A stretch of 35,971 nt of DNA from an uncultured Saprospiraceae bacterium (GTDB lineage Bacteria > Bacteroidota > Bacteroidia > Chitinophagales > Saprospiraceae). Under the pieces are notes generated by a model that saw nothing but the letters and a program-made list of their open reading frames with translations, did no database searches and was not told the DNA's origin. Numbering within the stretch: position 1 is the stretch's first letter; every line of letters begins with the position of its first letter. Both the position numbers and the translations under genes were made by a program. This document shows, in pieces, positions 9,267 through 17,499 of this stretch. The stretch lies in the NCBI GenBank assembly GCA_938015925.1, contig CALLVY010000356.1:1-35971 (forward strand), read 5' to 3'.

Positions 9267-9340
9267 ACATTTTAGTAAAAAAACGATAATTTGCAGCGTA
9301 ATCGATGCTTACGCACACAACCAAAACAATTACAACTCTT

Positions 9341-9787
9341 ATGAGAAAATTTCTTTTCCTTTCTATTTTCTCCCTAATCTTTACTTTGTCTCTTGATGCA
9401 CAGATCAAGAAGACGCTTCACAAAACTTATACTATCGGTGAAGTAGAAAGCCTCAACTTTGATGTCTTAGGAGAATACGAAGTCATGAATTGGGCAGGAA
9501 GTACCGTTTTGGTGGAAACATCGATCGAGCTTTATGACGCCAGCCTCAATATTTTCAAACACTTTTTAAAAGCAGGTCGCTACAATATCGACTTAAGTCT
9601 CGAAGAAGAAGCCGCCAAATTTATTTCGCACGATAAAGTCCGTAGAGACATCAAAACCGCGAAAGGGCAATGCTGGGAAGTCGTTAAATATACCATTCGA
9701 ATTCCAGAAGAATACCTTATTGTCGATCAAACGACTATGAAGCGTATCAATACCACCTCAGAGATCAGTCCTGAAGAAGCCAAGTAA
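9341..9787 (+). CDS. Small secreted protein, paralog of the preceding gene
   Basis: ATG at 9341 gives a signal peptide (MRKFLFLSIFSLIFTLSLDAQ); shares K..AGRYNI and LVKSF/LHKTY..I..V..L...LG..EV..W motifs with 8756-9202. Confidence 0.75.
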   Translation: MRKFLFLSIFSLIFTLSLDAQIKKTLHKTYTIGEVESLNFDVLGEYEVMNWAGSTVLVETSIELYDASLNIFKHFLKAGRYNIDLSLEEEAAKFISHDKVRRDIKTAKGQCWEVVKYTIRIPEEYLIVDQTTMKRINTTSEISPEEAK

Positions 9788-10015
9788 TTCAAATTATAGG
9801 CATTCCTACCCCATACGAACTTTTCTTTCCTATTACTAAGAAGAATTCTGGCGACCACTCCTTTTCGCCAAGAAAAAAGGCCCTTGTAAATCAAGTATAA
9901 AATGAGCCATTCCCCCTTTTTAGGCAAGTCTGGCGCGGAAAAGATCAAAGAAGTAAAAAAACTAGTCTTTTAATTTTCTTTTTCCTTTTAATTACAATTC
10001 CTTTGCAGAAGAGTA

Positions 10016-11578
10016 ATGAGAAAAGAAATAGAATTAAAAGTATTGCCTTCAGAATCTACCAACCTGGAGTTGCTTCACCAAAGAGCCATAAAAAAAGCCA
10101 AGGTGAAAGAAGATCAGGTTAAGGAGATAAAGATCCTCCGTAGATCTATTGATGCCAGAGGTAGCCGACCGTTTTTCCTAATTCGGATCGCCCTGTCTCT
10201 TCATAGCCCTTTCGAAGCGGAAGCTCCGCTTCTCCAAAATTTACCAATCTTAGATCATAGCGCTCCGGAAGCCATTATTGTTGGAGCAGGCCCTGCTGGT
10301 TATTTTGCAGCCTTGGAACTCATAGAACAAGGAATTCGTCCTACCCTATTTGATCGAGGAAAAGATGTACAAGCCAGAAGAAGAGACCTAAGAAGTATCC
10401 AACAATTGGGCGAAGTCAATCCACATTCCAATTATTGCTTTGGAGAAGGAGGCGCAGGAACCTATTCTGATGGAAAACTTTACACCAGATCTCACAAAAG
10501 AGGCAACATTGCCAAATCGCTACAATTGCTAGTCGAGCACGGCGCAACTAGTGATATCCTCATTGATGCCCATCCTCATATTGGCTCCAATAAATTGCCA
10601 AAGATCGTCGCCAATATCCGCGAAACGATTATCAAACACGGCGGAGCCATTCATTTCGATTCCCATGTCACGGATCTAATTTTGGAAAAGGGCAAAATCC
10701 AGGGCATTATTGTCAATGAAAAAGAAGAATATCTTTGCCCGCGGGTAATTTTAGCCACCGGCCATTCCGCCAGAGATATTTATTATTTACTCCAGCGCAA
10801 AGGGATTCGCCTCGAAGCCAAACCTTTTGCTTTGGGGGTACGCGTCGAACATCCGCAGCCCTTGATTGACCAATTGCAATATGGACAAAGAGAAAGAGAA
10901 GAAGGATTGCCTGCTTCTAGTTATCGGCTTGCTTGTCAGGTCGCTGGGCGCGGCGTTTTTTCTTTTTGCATGTGTCCGGGTGGCTTGGTTGTTCCGGCTG
11001 CTACAGCTCCAGGAGAAATTGTAGTCAATGGAATGTCCTTGTCTCGCAGAGATTCGCCTTTTGCCAATTCGGGAACAGTCGTTGCGGTAGAATTAGAGGA
11101 TTTAAAAGATTTTCAAAAGCACGGTGTATTTGCTGGACTAGAATTTCAAAAGGCAGTAGAACAATCCGTTTTCCAAGCCGGAGATGGTAGCCAAAAAGCC
11201 CCCTCGCAAAGGATGCCGGATTTTGTCAAAGGGAAAATTTCTGCTGACCTTCCGGACAGTTCTTATATCCCTGGTTTACTTCCCACCAATTTAGCTCAAA
11301 TCTTACCGGACTCTATTTCCCAACGTTTGCAAAATGGGATGGAACAATTTGGTAAAAAAATGAGAGGTTACTTTACCGCAGAAGCCAATGTTATCGGTAC
11401 CGAAAGCCGTACGAGTTCTCCAGTAAGAATCCCTAGAGATGCCACTACTTTGATGCACGAAGATGCACAAGGTTTATTTCCCTGTGGAGAAGGCGCGGGT
11501 TTTGCAGGAGGTATTATCTCCGCCGCTATGGATGGTCAAAATGTGGCCAAGGCGGTAAAAAGATTTTTAGAACAATAG
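10016..11578 (+). CDS. FAD-dependent dehydrogenase (NAD(P)/FAD oxidoreductase, COG2509-like)
   Basis: EAIIVGAGPAGYFAALELIEQGIRPTLFDRG dinucleotide-binding motif; NYCFGEGGAGTYSDGKLYTR; C-term GLFPCGEGAGFAGGIISAAMDGQNVAKA. Confidence 0.92.
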   Translation: MRKEIELKVLPSESTNLELLHQRAIKKAKVKEDQVKEIKILRRSIDARGSRPFFLIRIALSLHSPFEAEAPLLQNLPILDHSAPEAIIVGAGPAGYFAALELIEQGIRPTLFDRGKDVQARRRDLRSIQQLGEVNPHSNYCFGEGGAGTYSDGKLYTRSHKRGNIAKSLQLLVEHGATSDILIDAHPHIGSNKLPKIVANIRETIIKHGGAIHFDSHVTDLILEKGKIQGIIVNEKEEYLCPRVILATGHSARDIYYLLQRKGIRLEAKPFALGVRVEHPQPLIDQLQYGQREREEGLPASSYRLACQVAGRGVFSFCMCPGGLVVPAATAPGEIVVNGMSLSRRDSPFANSGTVVAVELEDLKDFQKHGVFAGLEFQKAVEQSVFQAGDGSQKAPSQRMPDFVKGKISADLPDSSYIPGLLPTNLAQILPDSISQRLQNGMEQFGKKMRGYFTAEANVIGTESRTSSPVRIPRDATTLMHEDAQGLFPCGEGAGFAGGIISAAMDGQNVAKAVKRFLEQ

Positions 11579-11588
11579 AACCAAACCA

Positions 11589-12002
11589 ATGAAAGACATA
11601 ATTGATCTTTTGGGCAGAATATTAATTGCCTTTATTTTTCTTTTCGAAGCCTATGATTCTATCGCTTTCTTTAAAGCAACCAAAGAGAAAATGATTGACT
11701 ACGGCATCACTTGGCAGACCGAACCTCTTTTGATTGCAGGGATTTTTCTATTAATTTTGGGAGGCATTTTGGTCTTAATTGGTTATCGTTCTGGCTTTGG
11801 AGCCACCCTTTTGCTGCTCTATTGGATCCCAATAACCTTTATCGTTCATGCTTGGTGGAAAGAAACGGGAGATCTCCAAAGAGTAGAATCCATGGACTTT
11901 ATGAAAAATATGGCGATCGTTGGTGGCCTTCTGATTATAATAGTTAACGGAAGTGGACGTTATAGTATCAAACGCTTATTCGCCACCACGAAGGTTCGAT
12001 AG
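11589..12002 (+). CDS. DoxX-family membrane protein
   Basis: LLGRILIAFIFLFEAYDSIAFFKATKEKMIDYGI plus four TM segments. Confidence 0.75.
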   Translation: MKDIIDLLGRILIAFIFLFEAYDSIAFFKATKEKMIDYGITWQTEPLLIAGIFLLILGGILVLIGYRSGFGATLLLLYWIPITFIVHAWWKETGDLQRVESMDFMKNMAIVGGLLIIIVNGSGRYSIKRLFATTKVR

Positions 12003-12030
12003 GTTTTTGAGATAAAATAAATTATAAGCC

Positions 12031-12402
12031 ATGCCGTTGAAGTCTTTACTATTATTATTCATTTTCCCTTTTTTCTTATCAGCTCCACCTGAAAAAGTAA
12101 TGGATTGGCGTAGTCCGACCGATCATGAGTTTGGAGACATTAAGCAAGGTGTCCCAGTCACCTTCGAATTCAAATTTCAAAACCTTACCGATACCCCACT
12201 CACCATTGATGCTGTTCGTACCACTTGTGGTTGTACTGCTTCTGATTGGTCAGAAATACCTACCGAACCCAATGCTACCGGAAGTGTTCCAATCACCTTT
12301 GATGCCAGAAAGACCGGATATTTTTATAAAAAAATCAAGGTTTTCTTTCATGGCCAACGCAAGGGAGAGTTACTCACTATCTCTGGATATGTGGAACCCT
12401 AA
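12031..12402 (+). CDS. DUF1573 domain protein, secreted
   Basis: HEFGDIKQGVPVTFEFKFQNLTDTPLTIDAVRTTCGCTASDW...PNATGSVPITFDARKTGYFYKKIKVF. Confidence 0.85.
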   Translation: MPLKSLLLLFIFPFFLSAPPEKVMDWRSPTDHEFGDIKQGVPVTFEFKFQNLTDTPLTIDAVRTTCGCTASDWSEIPTEPNATGSVPITFDARKTGYFYKKIKVFFHGQRKGELLTISGYVEP

Positions 12403-12632
12403 GTAAATTTGCTTGCTAAAGTAAAGTAACTAAGAAGGCGGTAGGCCGCCATCAATACCTCTTCTCCACAATTTTTAATAGCCAAAGCCTCCTCTTCTGT
12501 CGAAGAAATTGCCCTACTCCTCCAAACAAAGGCGGGCGATACACAAACGGCACCTTTTTTTCAGTTATATTTGCAGCTAATTTTGGCAAAAGTATTGGCC
12601 AATATTTTATTAATTCATACAATTGAAGAAAA

Positions 12633-14219
12633 GTGAGTGTACTAATTTTCCTGATCGTTTCCTATATTTTACTCTGCCTCAGCCTTTACAGTGTTTTTGA
12701 AAAAGCCAATCAAGAAGGTTGGAAGGCATTTGTGCCGGGTTATAATTTTGTCGTTTGGTGTCAAATCATTGGCCAACCTTCGTGGTGGGCCTTATTGCTT
12801 TTGATTCCTTTGGTCAATATTTTCATCTTTACTGGAATGGCTGTCGATATGGTTCGGTCTTTTGGAAAATATGATTTAAAAGATTCTGCTTTGGCTGTCA
12901 TCTTTGCACCACTAGCCTTTTTCTTAATAGGAAAAGATAAAGACAAGGAAAAATACCTCGGCCCTACCCTCCTTCTTGAAAAAGAATATTCGGACAAAGT
13001 AGCGGCTGCGATGGAAAGCAATAATGACCGAGAATTGCGTCAGTTACGCGCCAACAATCCTTATAAAAAATCAGCTTCCCGCGAATGGGTAGAAGCCATC
13101 GTCTTTGCCGTTTTTGCTGCAGCATTTATTCGAATGTTTTTGATCGAGGCTTATGTTATTCCGACGCCTTCTATGGAAGGCTCTTTATTGGTCGGTGATT
13201 TTCTTTTTGTGAGTAAAGCACATTATGGTATTCGTACCCCGATGACCGTTTTGCAATTTCCTTTAATCCACAATCAAGTTCCTTTACTCGGAACAGAGTC
13301 TTATACCAAATCTCCCAAACTCGGATACCATCGTTTACCTAAAATAACCAATGTCAAACACAATGATCCAGTTGTTTTCAATTACCCGGAAGGAGATAGT
13401 GTTTATGTAACAAAGCAAAGAACTTATAGTATCTACGATCTACGCCGTGGTTCCGCTCCGCAAAACCTTGCCAGTATTGCCGATTTAAAAGTACGCCCAA
13501 TCGACAAAAAAGATCATTATATCAAACGTTGTATCGGACTTCCTGGAGATAAACTAGAAATCAAAAATGCACAGGTTCACCTCAACGACGCTGCTATTCC
13601 TAATCCAGAAAAATTGCAACTGACTTATGTTGCTCGGTCGACAACGACCAATTTTAAAAACGCACTGGAAGGGCTCGATGTCAATCGAAATGAAATCGAA
13701 CGCTACCGCAGCAATCCAAATGGCGGCGTTTATTCCCTCAATAAGGAGCAAGTAGCGCAATTGAAAAAAATGGGAGATGATATCACGCTTGAAATGTATG
13801 ATGAAGACCCGACTCCTGGTCGATACTTCCCACATGATCCTGCGAATTTCCCCAACTGGACGGCCAATAATTATGGGCCCATCAATATCCCAAAGGCAGG
13901 AGAGTCCATAGTCATTACTCCCAAAAACATCGCGATGTACAAAAGAATCATCGATGTTTATGAAAACAATGACCTGGAAATCAAAAATGGTCGAATCTTT
14001 ATCAATGGCGAGCAAACCACTCAATACACCTTTAAACAAGACTACTATTGGATGATGGGAGACAATCGTCACAACTCGGAAGATTCCAGAGTTTGGGGTT
14101 TTGTACCAGAAGACCACATTGTTGGAAAACCTTTATTCATCTGGTTTTCTACCAAAAACGGAAACATCTCTAATGGGATCAACTGGGGTCGAATATTCTC
14201 TACAGCCAATAAGTTTTAG
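12633..14219 (+). CDS. lepB: Signal peptidase I with additional N-terminal multi-TM domain
   Basis: Ser motif IPTPSMEGSLLVGDFLFVSK, Lys motif DHYIKRCIGLPGDKLEI, C-terminal YYWMMGDNRHNSEDSRVWGFVPEDHIVGK; N-term ~110 aa resembles DUF5684-type membrane domain; GTG start. Confidence 0.93.
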   Translation: MSVLIFLIVSYILLCLSLYSVFEKANQEGWKAFVPGYNFVVWCQIIGQPSWWALLLLIPLVNIFIFTGMAVDMVRSFGKYDLKDSALAVIFAPLAFFLIGKDKDKEKYLGPTLLLEKEYSDKVAAAMESNNDRELRQLRANNPYKKSASREWVEAIVFAVFAAAFIRMFLIEAYVIPTPSMEGSLLVGDFLFVSKAHYGIRTPMTVLQFPLIHNQVPLLGTESYTKSPKLGYHRLPKITNVKHNDPVVFNYPEGDSVYVTKQRTYSIYDLRRGSAPQNLASIADLKVRPIDKKDHYIKRCIGLPGDKLEIKNAQVHLNDAAIPNPEKLQLTYVARSTTTNFKNALEGLDVNRNEIERYRSNPNGGVYSLNKEQVAQLKKMGDDITLEMYDEDPTPGRYFPHDPANFPNWTANNYGPINIPKAGESIVITPKNIAMYKRIIDVYENNDLEIKNGRIFINGEQTTQYTFKQDYYWMMGDNRHNSEDSRVWGFVPEDHIVGKPLFIWFSTKNGNISNGINWGRIFSTANKF

Positions 14220-14280
14220 GGACTTCCTATTGCTTTGGCTTGAAGAAATAAGCCAGAACTTGCTTTCCGCTTCTTAGTAT

Positions 14281-14318
14281 TATGAAAAACGGGGTACAAT
14301 TGTACCCCGTTTTTCATA
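14281..14318. terminator. Perfect 38-bp palindrome, terminator-like
   Basis: TATGAAAAACGGGGTACAATTGTACCCCGTTTTTCATA equals its own reverse complement; 62 bp after lepB stop, GC-rich core with T-run. Confidence 0.8.
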
Positions 14319-14427
14319 TATTTGGATTTATTCTCATGGGTTCTTTGATAAAATTGTTGCTTAGAAGAAGAACAGTTTTAAGTATCCCAAAAAAGCAAAC
14401 CGATTATCCAAAGCTCATTTTAACGCT

Positions 14428-15384
14428 ATGCTACAAAAAATCATCGACTTTTTCCGCTCCCTATTTGGATTCTCAAAATCTAAGGAACCCTCCAAACCAC
14501 CTAAGAAGTGGGACGAAATCCCAGATACCAAACCAGAAGAAGAGGAACTTGTTGTAAATGAGGAAGAAGAACCTCAAGATGGTTCTGAAATACAGCCGGA
14601 TACGATTGTTGTGACTTATGAGCCCGATCCGATTCTGGAGATCCCTGAAGTAGAAGAGCCTCCAGTGGTTACCACCACTCCGCCGGTGATCGAAGAACCA
14701 CCTGTCGTTATCACCACTCCAGATCCTCCTACCACTACCACTCCTACCGAAAACGAACCCGTTTCTGCTTCTCATACACCGCGTTTTTTATGGTGCCTAG
14801 ACAATGGTCATGGCAAAAAGACTGCGGGAAAACGTTCTCCTAAATTAGAGAATGGTGAACAATTTCGAGAATATGAATTCAACCGAGATATCGTTAATCG
14901 AATGATTACGGCTTTGGATGAATTGGGGGTCAAAACTTATAATGTCGTTCCTGAGGTTGATATTGATAACTTCCTGGAAGGTCGGGTCCAAAGAGCGAAT
15001 GGTAAAAATTCAGACCTACCCAAATTGTATGTATCCGTTCATGCCAATGCAGCTCCCGCTCGCCCAGGAAAATGGGCCGAAGATAGTATCCATGGAATTG
15101 AAACCTGGTGTTATCATGGCAGTAAAAAAGGTCGTAAAATAGCCAGCGTTTTTCAAAGACACCTTATTAAAAAAACCGGATGGAAAGATCGTAAAGTAAA
15201 ATCGCAATCTACCAAACAATTCTACGTCATCCGCAAAACGAGTATGACCGCTGTCTTGACAGAAAATGGTTTTTACAATAATAAAAAGCAATGCAAAGAA
15301 CTACTCAAGGAGGAGGTTCGACAAAAAATTGCAGATGCTCATGTAGCAGCCATTATGGAAATTGAAAAGAAAGGGATTATTTAA
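14428..15384 (+). CDS. N-acetylmuramoyl-L-alanine amidase (Amidase_3) with Pro/Glu/Thr-rich linker, no signal peptide
   Basis: FLWCLDNGHGKKTAGKRSP...EYEFNRDIVNRM...RANGKNSDLPKLYVSVHANAAP...VLTENGFYNNKKQCKELL. Confidence 0.88.
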   Translation: MLQKIIDFFRSLFGFSKSKEPSKPPKKWDEIPDTKPEEEELVVNEEEEPQDGSEIQPDTIVVTYEPDPILEIPEVEEPPVVTTTPPVIEEPPVVITTPDPPTTTTPTENEPVSASHTPRFLWCLDNGHGKKTAGKRSPKLENGEQFREYEFNRDIVNRMITALDELGVKTYNVVPEVDIDNFLEGRVQRANGKNSDLPKLYVSVHANAAPARPGKWAEDSIHGIETWCYHGSKKGRKIASVFQRHLIKKTGWKDRKVKSQSTKQFYVIRKTSMTAVLTENGFYNNKKQCKELLKEEVRQKIADAHVAAIMEIEKKGII

Positions 15385-15541
15385 GAGCAGCTTTAAACAA
15401 ACTCCAATCCACTAAGCTTTGGACAAGTCCTACGTACTTGATCTCAAATTAATTGCTCAAATTTTTATTTCGAAGCAACTTTATCTATCTTGCTTCCTTC
15501 CTATCTATAGAACTCCTGAAAATCTGATCTAAAAGAAATAG

Positions 15542-15570
15542 AATGCCTGGGCTTAATCGCTCAGGCATTT
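15542..15570 (+). terminator. Hairpin, probable terminator of the amidase gene
   Basis: AATGCCTGGGC-TTAATCG-CTCAGGCATT region, ~11-bp stem with one G-U pair. Confidence 0.5.
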
Positions 15571-15627
15571 AAGCAGTTTATACGCACCATCGTTACTATT
15601 TCCTAAGCAACCGACACCAATTTTACC

Positions 15628-17490
15628 ATGAAAAAATATTGGATATTACTTGCTGTTCTATTTTTCACTGAGGCTCCGCAGCTCTTTGCTCAAGTCAACT
15701 ATACGGCCAACGATCAGGTAAGACCTTACGTTGAAGATTTTTCCTATGGCGCCAACATGGGCTATTTCCCGCCTTGGAAAGATGAACAACTCGCAGAAAT
15801 TGCCATTGGCATCCCTGAAAAAGGATTAACCGGTGCTGGAGTAACCAGTCTTCGTCCGGCCTTATTCGCTCATTTCCTGGAATATTATGGCTACGATATT
15901 CGAGTCCCTAGTTTTCAATATTACGACAGTATTGGCTATCGAAATAATGTGGTCTTCGTTGGTTATCCTTCAGAAGCGCAAAGAGCAAAGGTGGAACACT
16001 GTCCTGGTCATCGCTCCGAAATGTTTGCCAATCTCTATACCGACATCTGGGATGATGGTGCCAATGGCACTCCTGTCAATGACAACAACCACTATGCCCT
16101 CTACCTTTACAAGATGGTAAGTTTGTACAAAGACTATGTCAAAGTATGGGAAATTTGGAATGAGCCAGACTTTGACTATTCAGGTAAAGCCTGGAAGCCA
16201 AAAACCATTCCTGACAATTGGTGGGAAGCCGATCCGGATCCATGCGATTACGCCATCCGCGCTCCAGCTTTCGAATACATCCGGATGCTGCGCATCAGTT
16301 GGGAAGTCATTAAGACCCTTGATCCAGATTCCTATGTGGCGGTTGGAGGTTTGGGCTTTCCTAGTTTTATGGATGTGGTTTTGAGAAATACGGATAATCC
16401 AGACGAAGGAAAAACTTCTAAAGACTTTCCACTTAAAGGAGGCGCTTATTTTGATTTGATGAGTCTACACTCCTACCCACACATTGATGGCAGTCTCCGC
16501 GACTGGTCGGATGAGGTCGGTGGCTTTGTTTATAAAAGACATTCAGACGAAGCGGTGCGAGGTATGCTTGGGCGAAAAGAAGAATTTGTAGAGGTCTTGG
16601 CACGTCATGGTTACGATGGCAATACCTATCCAGAAAAAGTGTACATCATTACCGAATGCAATATTCCAAGAAAAGCCTTTTCTGATTTTATTGGGACAGA
16701 AGAAGCACAACGCAATTTTATCATCAAGGCTTTGGTCGCTTGTCAGAAAAATGCCATCGAGCAATTTCACATTTATAATATGGCGGAAGTTACCACTTAC
16801 GAAAACGCCAAAAATGAATATGATCTGATGGGGCTTTTTCAAAAACTAAAAGATGTTCCACCTTATCAGCAAAAGCTCAATACCGTTGGTGCCAGTTATC
16901 GAACGACTTCGGACTTTTTAAAAAGCTACGCTTTTGATCCAGTAAGAACCCAGGCGTTGAACTTGCCAAAGACCATCGAGGGGGGAGCTTTTAAAAATAA
17001 TGCGGGCGACTTTCGCTACGTCTTATGGGCGATGACTACTGCGGACCAATCAGAAAAAGCATCCGCTATTTTTAGTTTTCCTGACCATTGGAAAACACCT
17101 GGTCTACAAGTAAGAAACTGGGAATACTCTAGCAATAAAGCGAACCGATTTATACCAGGAAACACCATCACTCTCACGGGAGAACCCGCTTTTATCCAAA
17201 TTGGAACAGAAGAAAACTTAGGCCAAGAAATCCTTTTCAACTGTGGCCCTAATCCTTTTCGAGAAGCACTTTCGCTATCCGTTTATCTGCCTAAAAAAGA
17301 AACCGTCAATCTTACCGTTTGGGATCATCAGGGAAAATTGATTAAAACTTTTGCAGCAGAGGAAAAATGGAAGCCTGGCAGTTATCAATTTCAATTGAAC
17401 CAAAAACTCCCTGCTGGTATTTATATTTGCAGACTAGAGACTAAAGATCGAACTTTGATTCGAAGAATTTTAAAAACCAATCAGCCGTAA
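15628..17490 (+). CDS. Secreted clan GH-A-like glycoside hydrolase with T9SS sorting domain (copy 1)
   Basis: Signal peptide; VKVWEIWNEPDFD (acid/base NE), VYIITECNIPR (candidate nucleophile); C-term FNCGPNPFREALSLS...LPAGIYICRLETKD. Confidence 0.8.
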   Translation: MKKYWILLAVLFFTEAPQLFAQVNYTANDQVRPYVEDFSYGANMGYFPPWKDEQLAEIAIGIPEKGLTGAGVTSLRPALFAHFLEYYGYDIRVPSFQYYDSIGYRNNVVFVGYPSEAQRAKVEHCPGHRSEMFANLYTDIWDDGANGTPVNDNNHYALYLYKMVSLYKDYVKVWEIWNEPDFDYSGKAWKPKTIPDNWWEADPDPCDYAIRAPAFEYIRMLRISWEVIKTLDPDSYVAVGGLGFPSFMDVVLRNTDNPDEGKTSKDFPLKGGAYFDLMSLHSYPHIDGSLRDWSDEVGGFVYKRHSDEAVRGMLGRKEEFVEVLARHGYDGNTYPEKVYIITECNIPRKAFSDFIGTEEAQRNFIIKALVACQKNAIEQFHIYNMAEVTTYENAKNEYDLMGLFQKLKDVPPYQQKLNTVGASYRTTSDFLKSYAFDPVRTQALNLPKTIEGGAFKNNAGDFRYVLWAMTTADQSEKASAIFSFPDHWKTPGLQVRNWEYSSNKANRFIPGNTITLTGEPAFIQIGTEENLGQEILFNCGPNPFREALSLSVYLPKKETVNLTVWDHQGKLIKTFAAEEKWKPGSYQFQLNQKLPAGIYICRLETKDRTLIRRILKTNQP

Positions 17491-17499
17491 AGATTTATC

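Noticed and set aside
12437-12450. GGCGG-TAGG-CCGCC hairpin after the DUF1573 gene
   Set aside because: Only 5 bp stem and no T-run; too weak to call a terminator or element.
12402-12600. Possible minus-strand short coding stretch (…STEEEALAIKNCGEEVLMAAYRLLSYFTLASKFT) in the region before lepB
   Set aside because: Protein-like reading but no good start codon, shorter than the track cutoff, and overlaps the likely lepB promoter; not enough evidence.
13554-14117. 187-aa minus-strand ORF inside lepB
   Set aside because: Fully antisense to a clearly coding signal peptidase frame; no recognisable domain.
14282-14557. 91-aa plus-strand ORF
   Set aside because: Starts inside the 38-bp palindrome and runs into the amidase gene in another frame.
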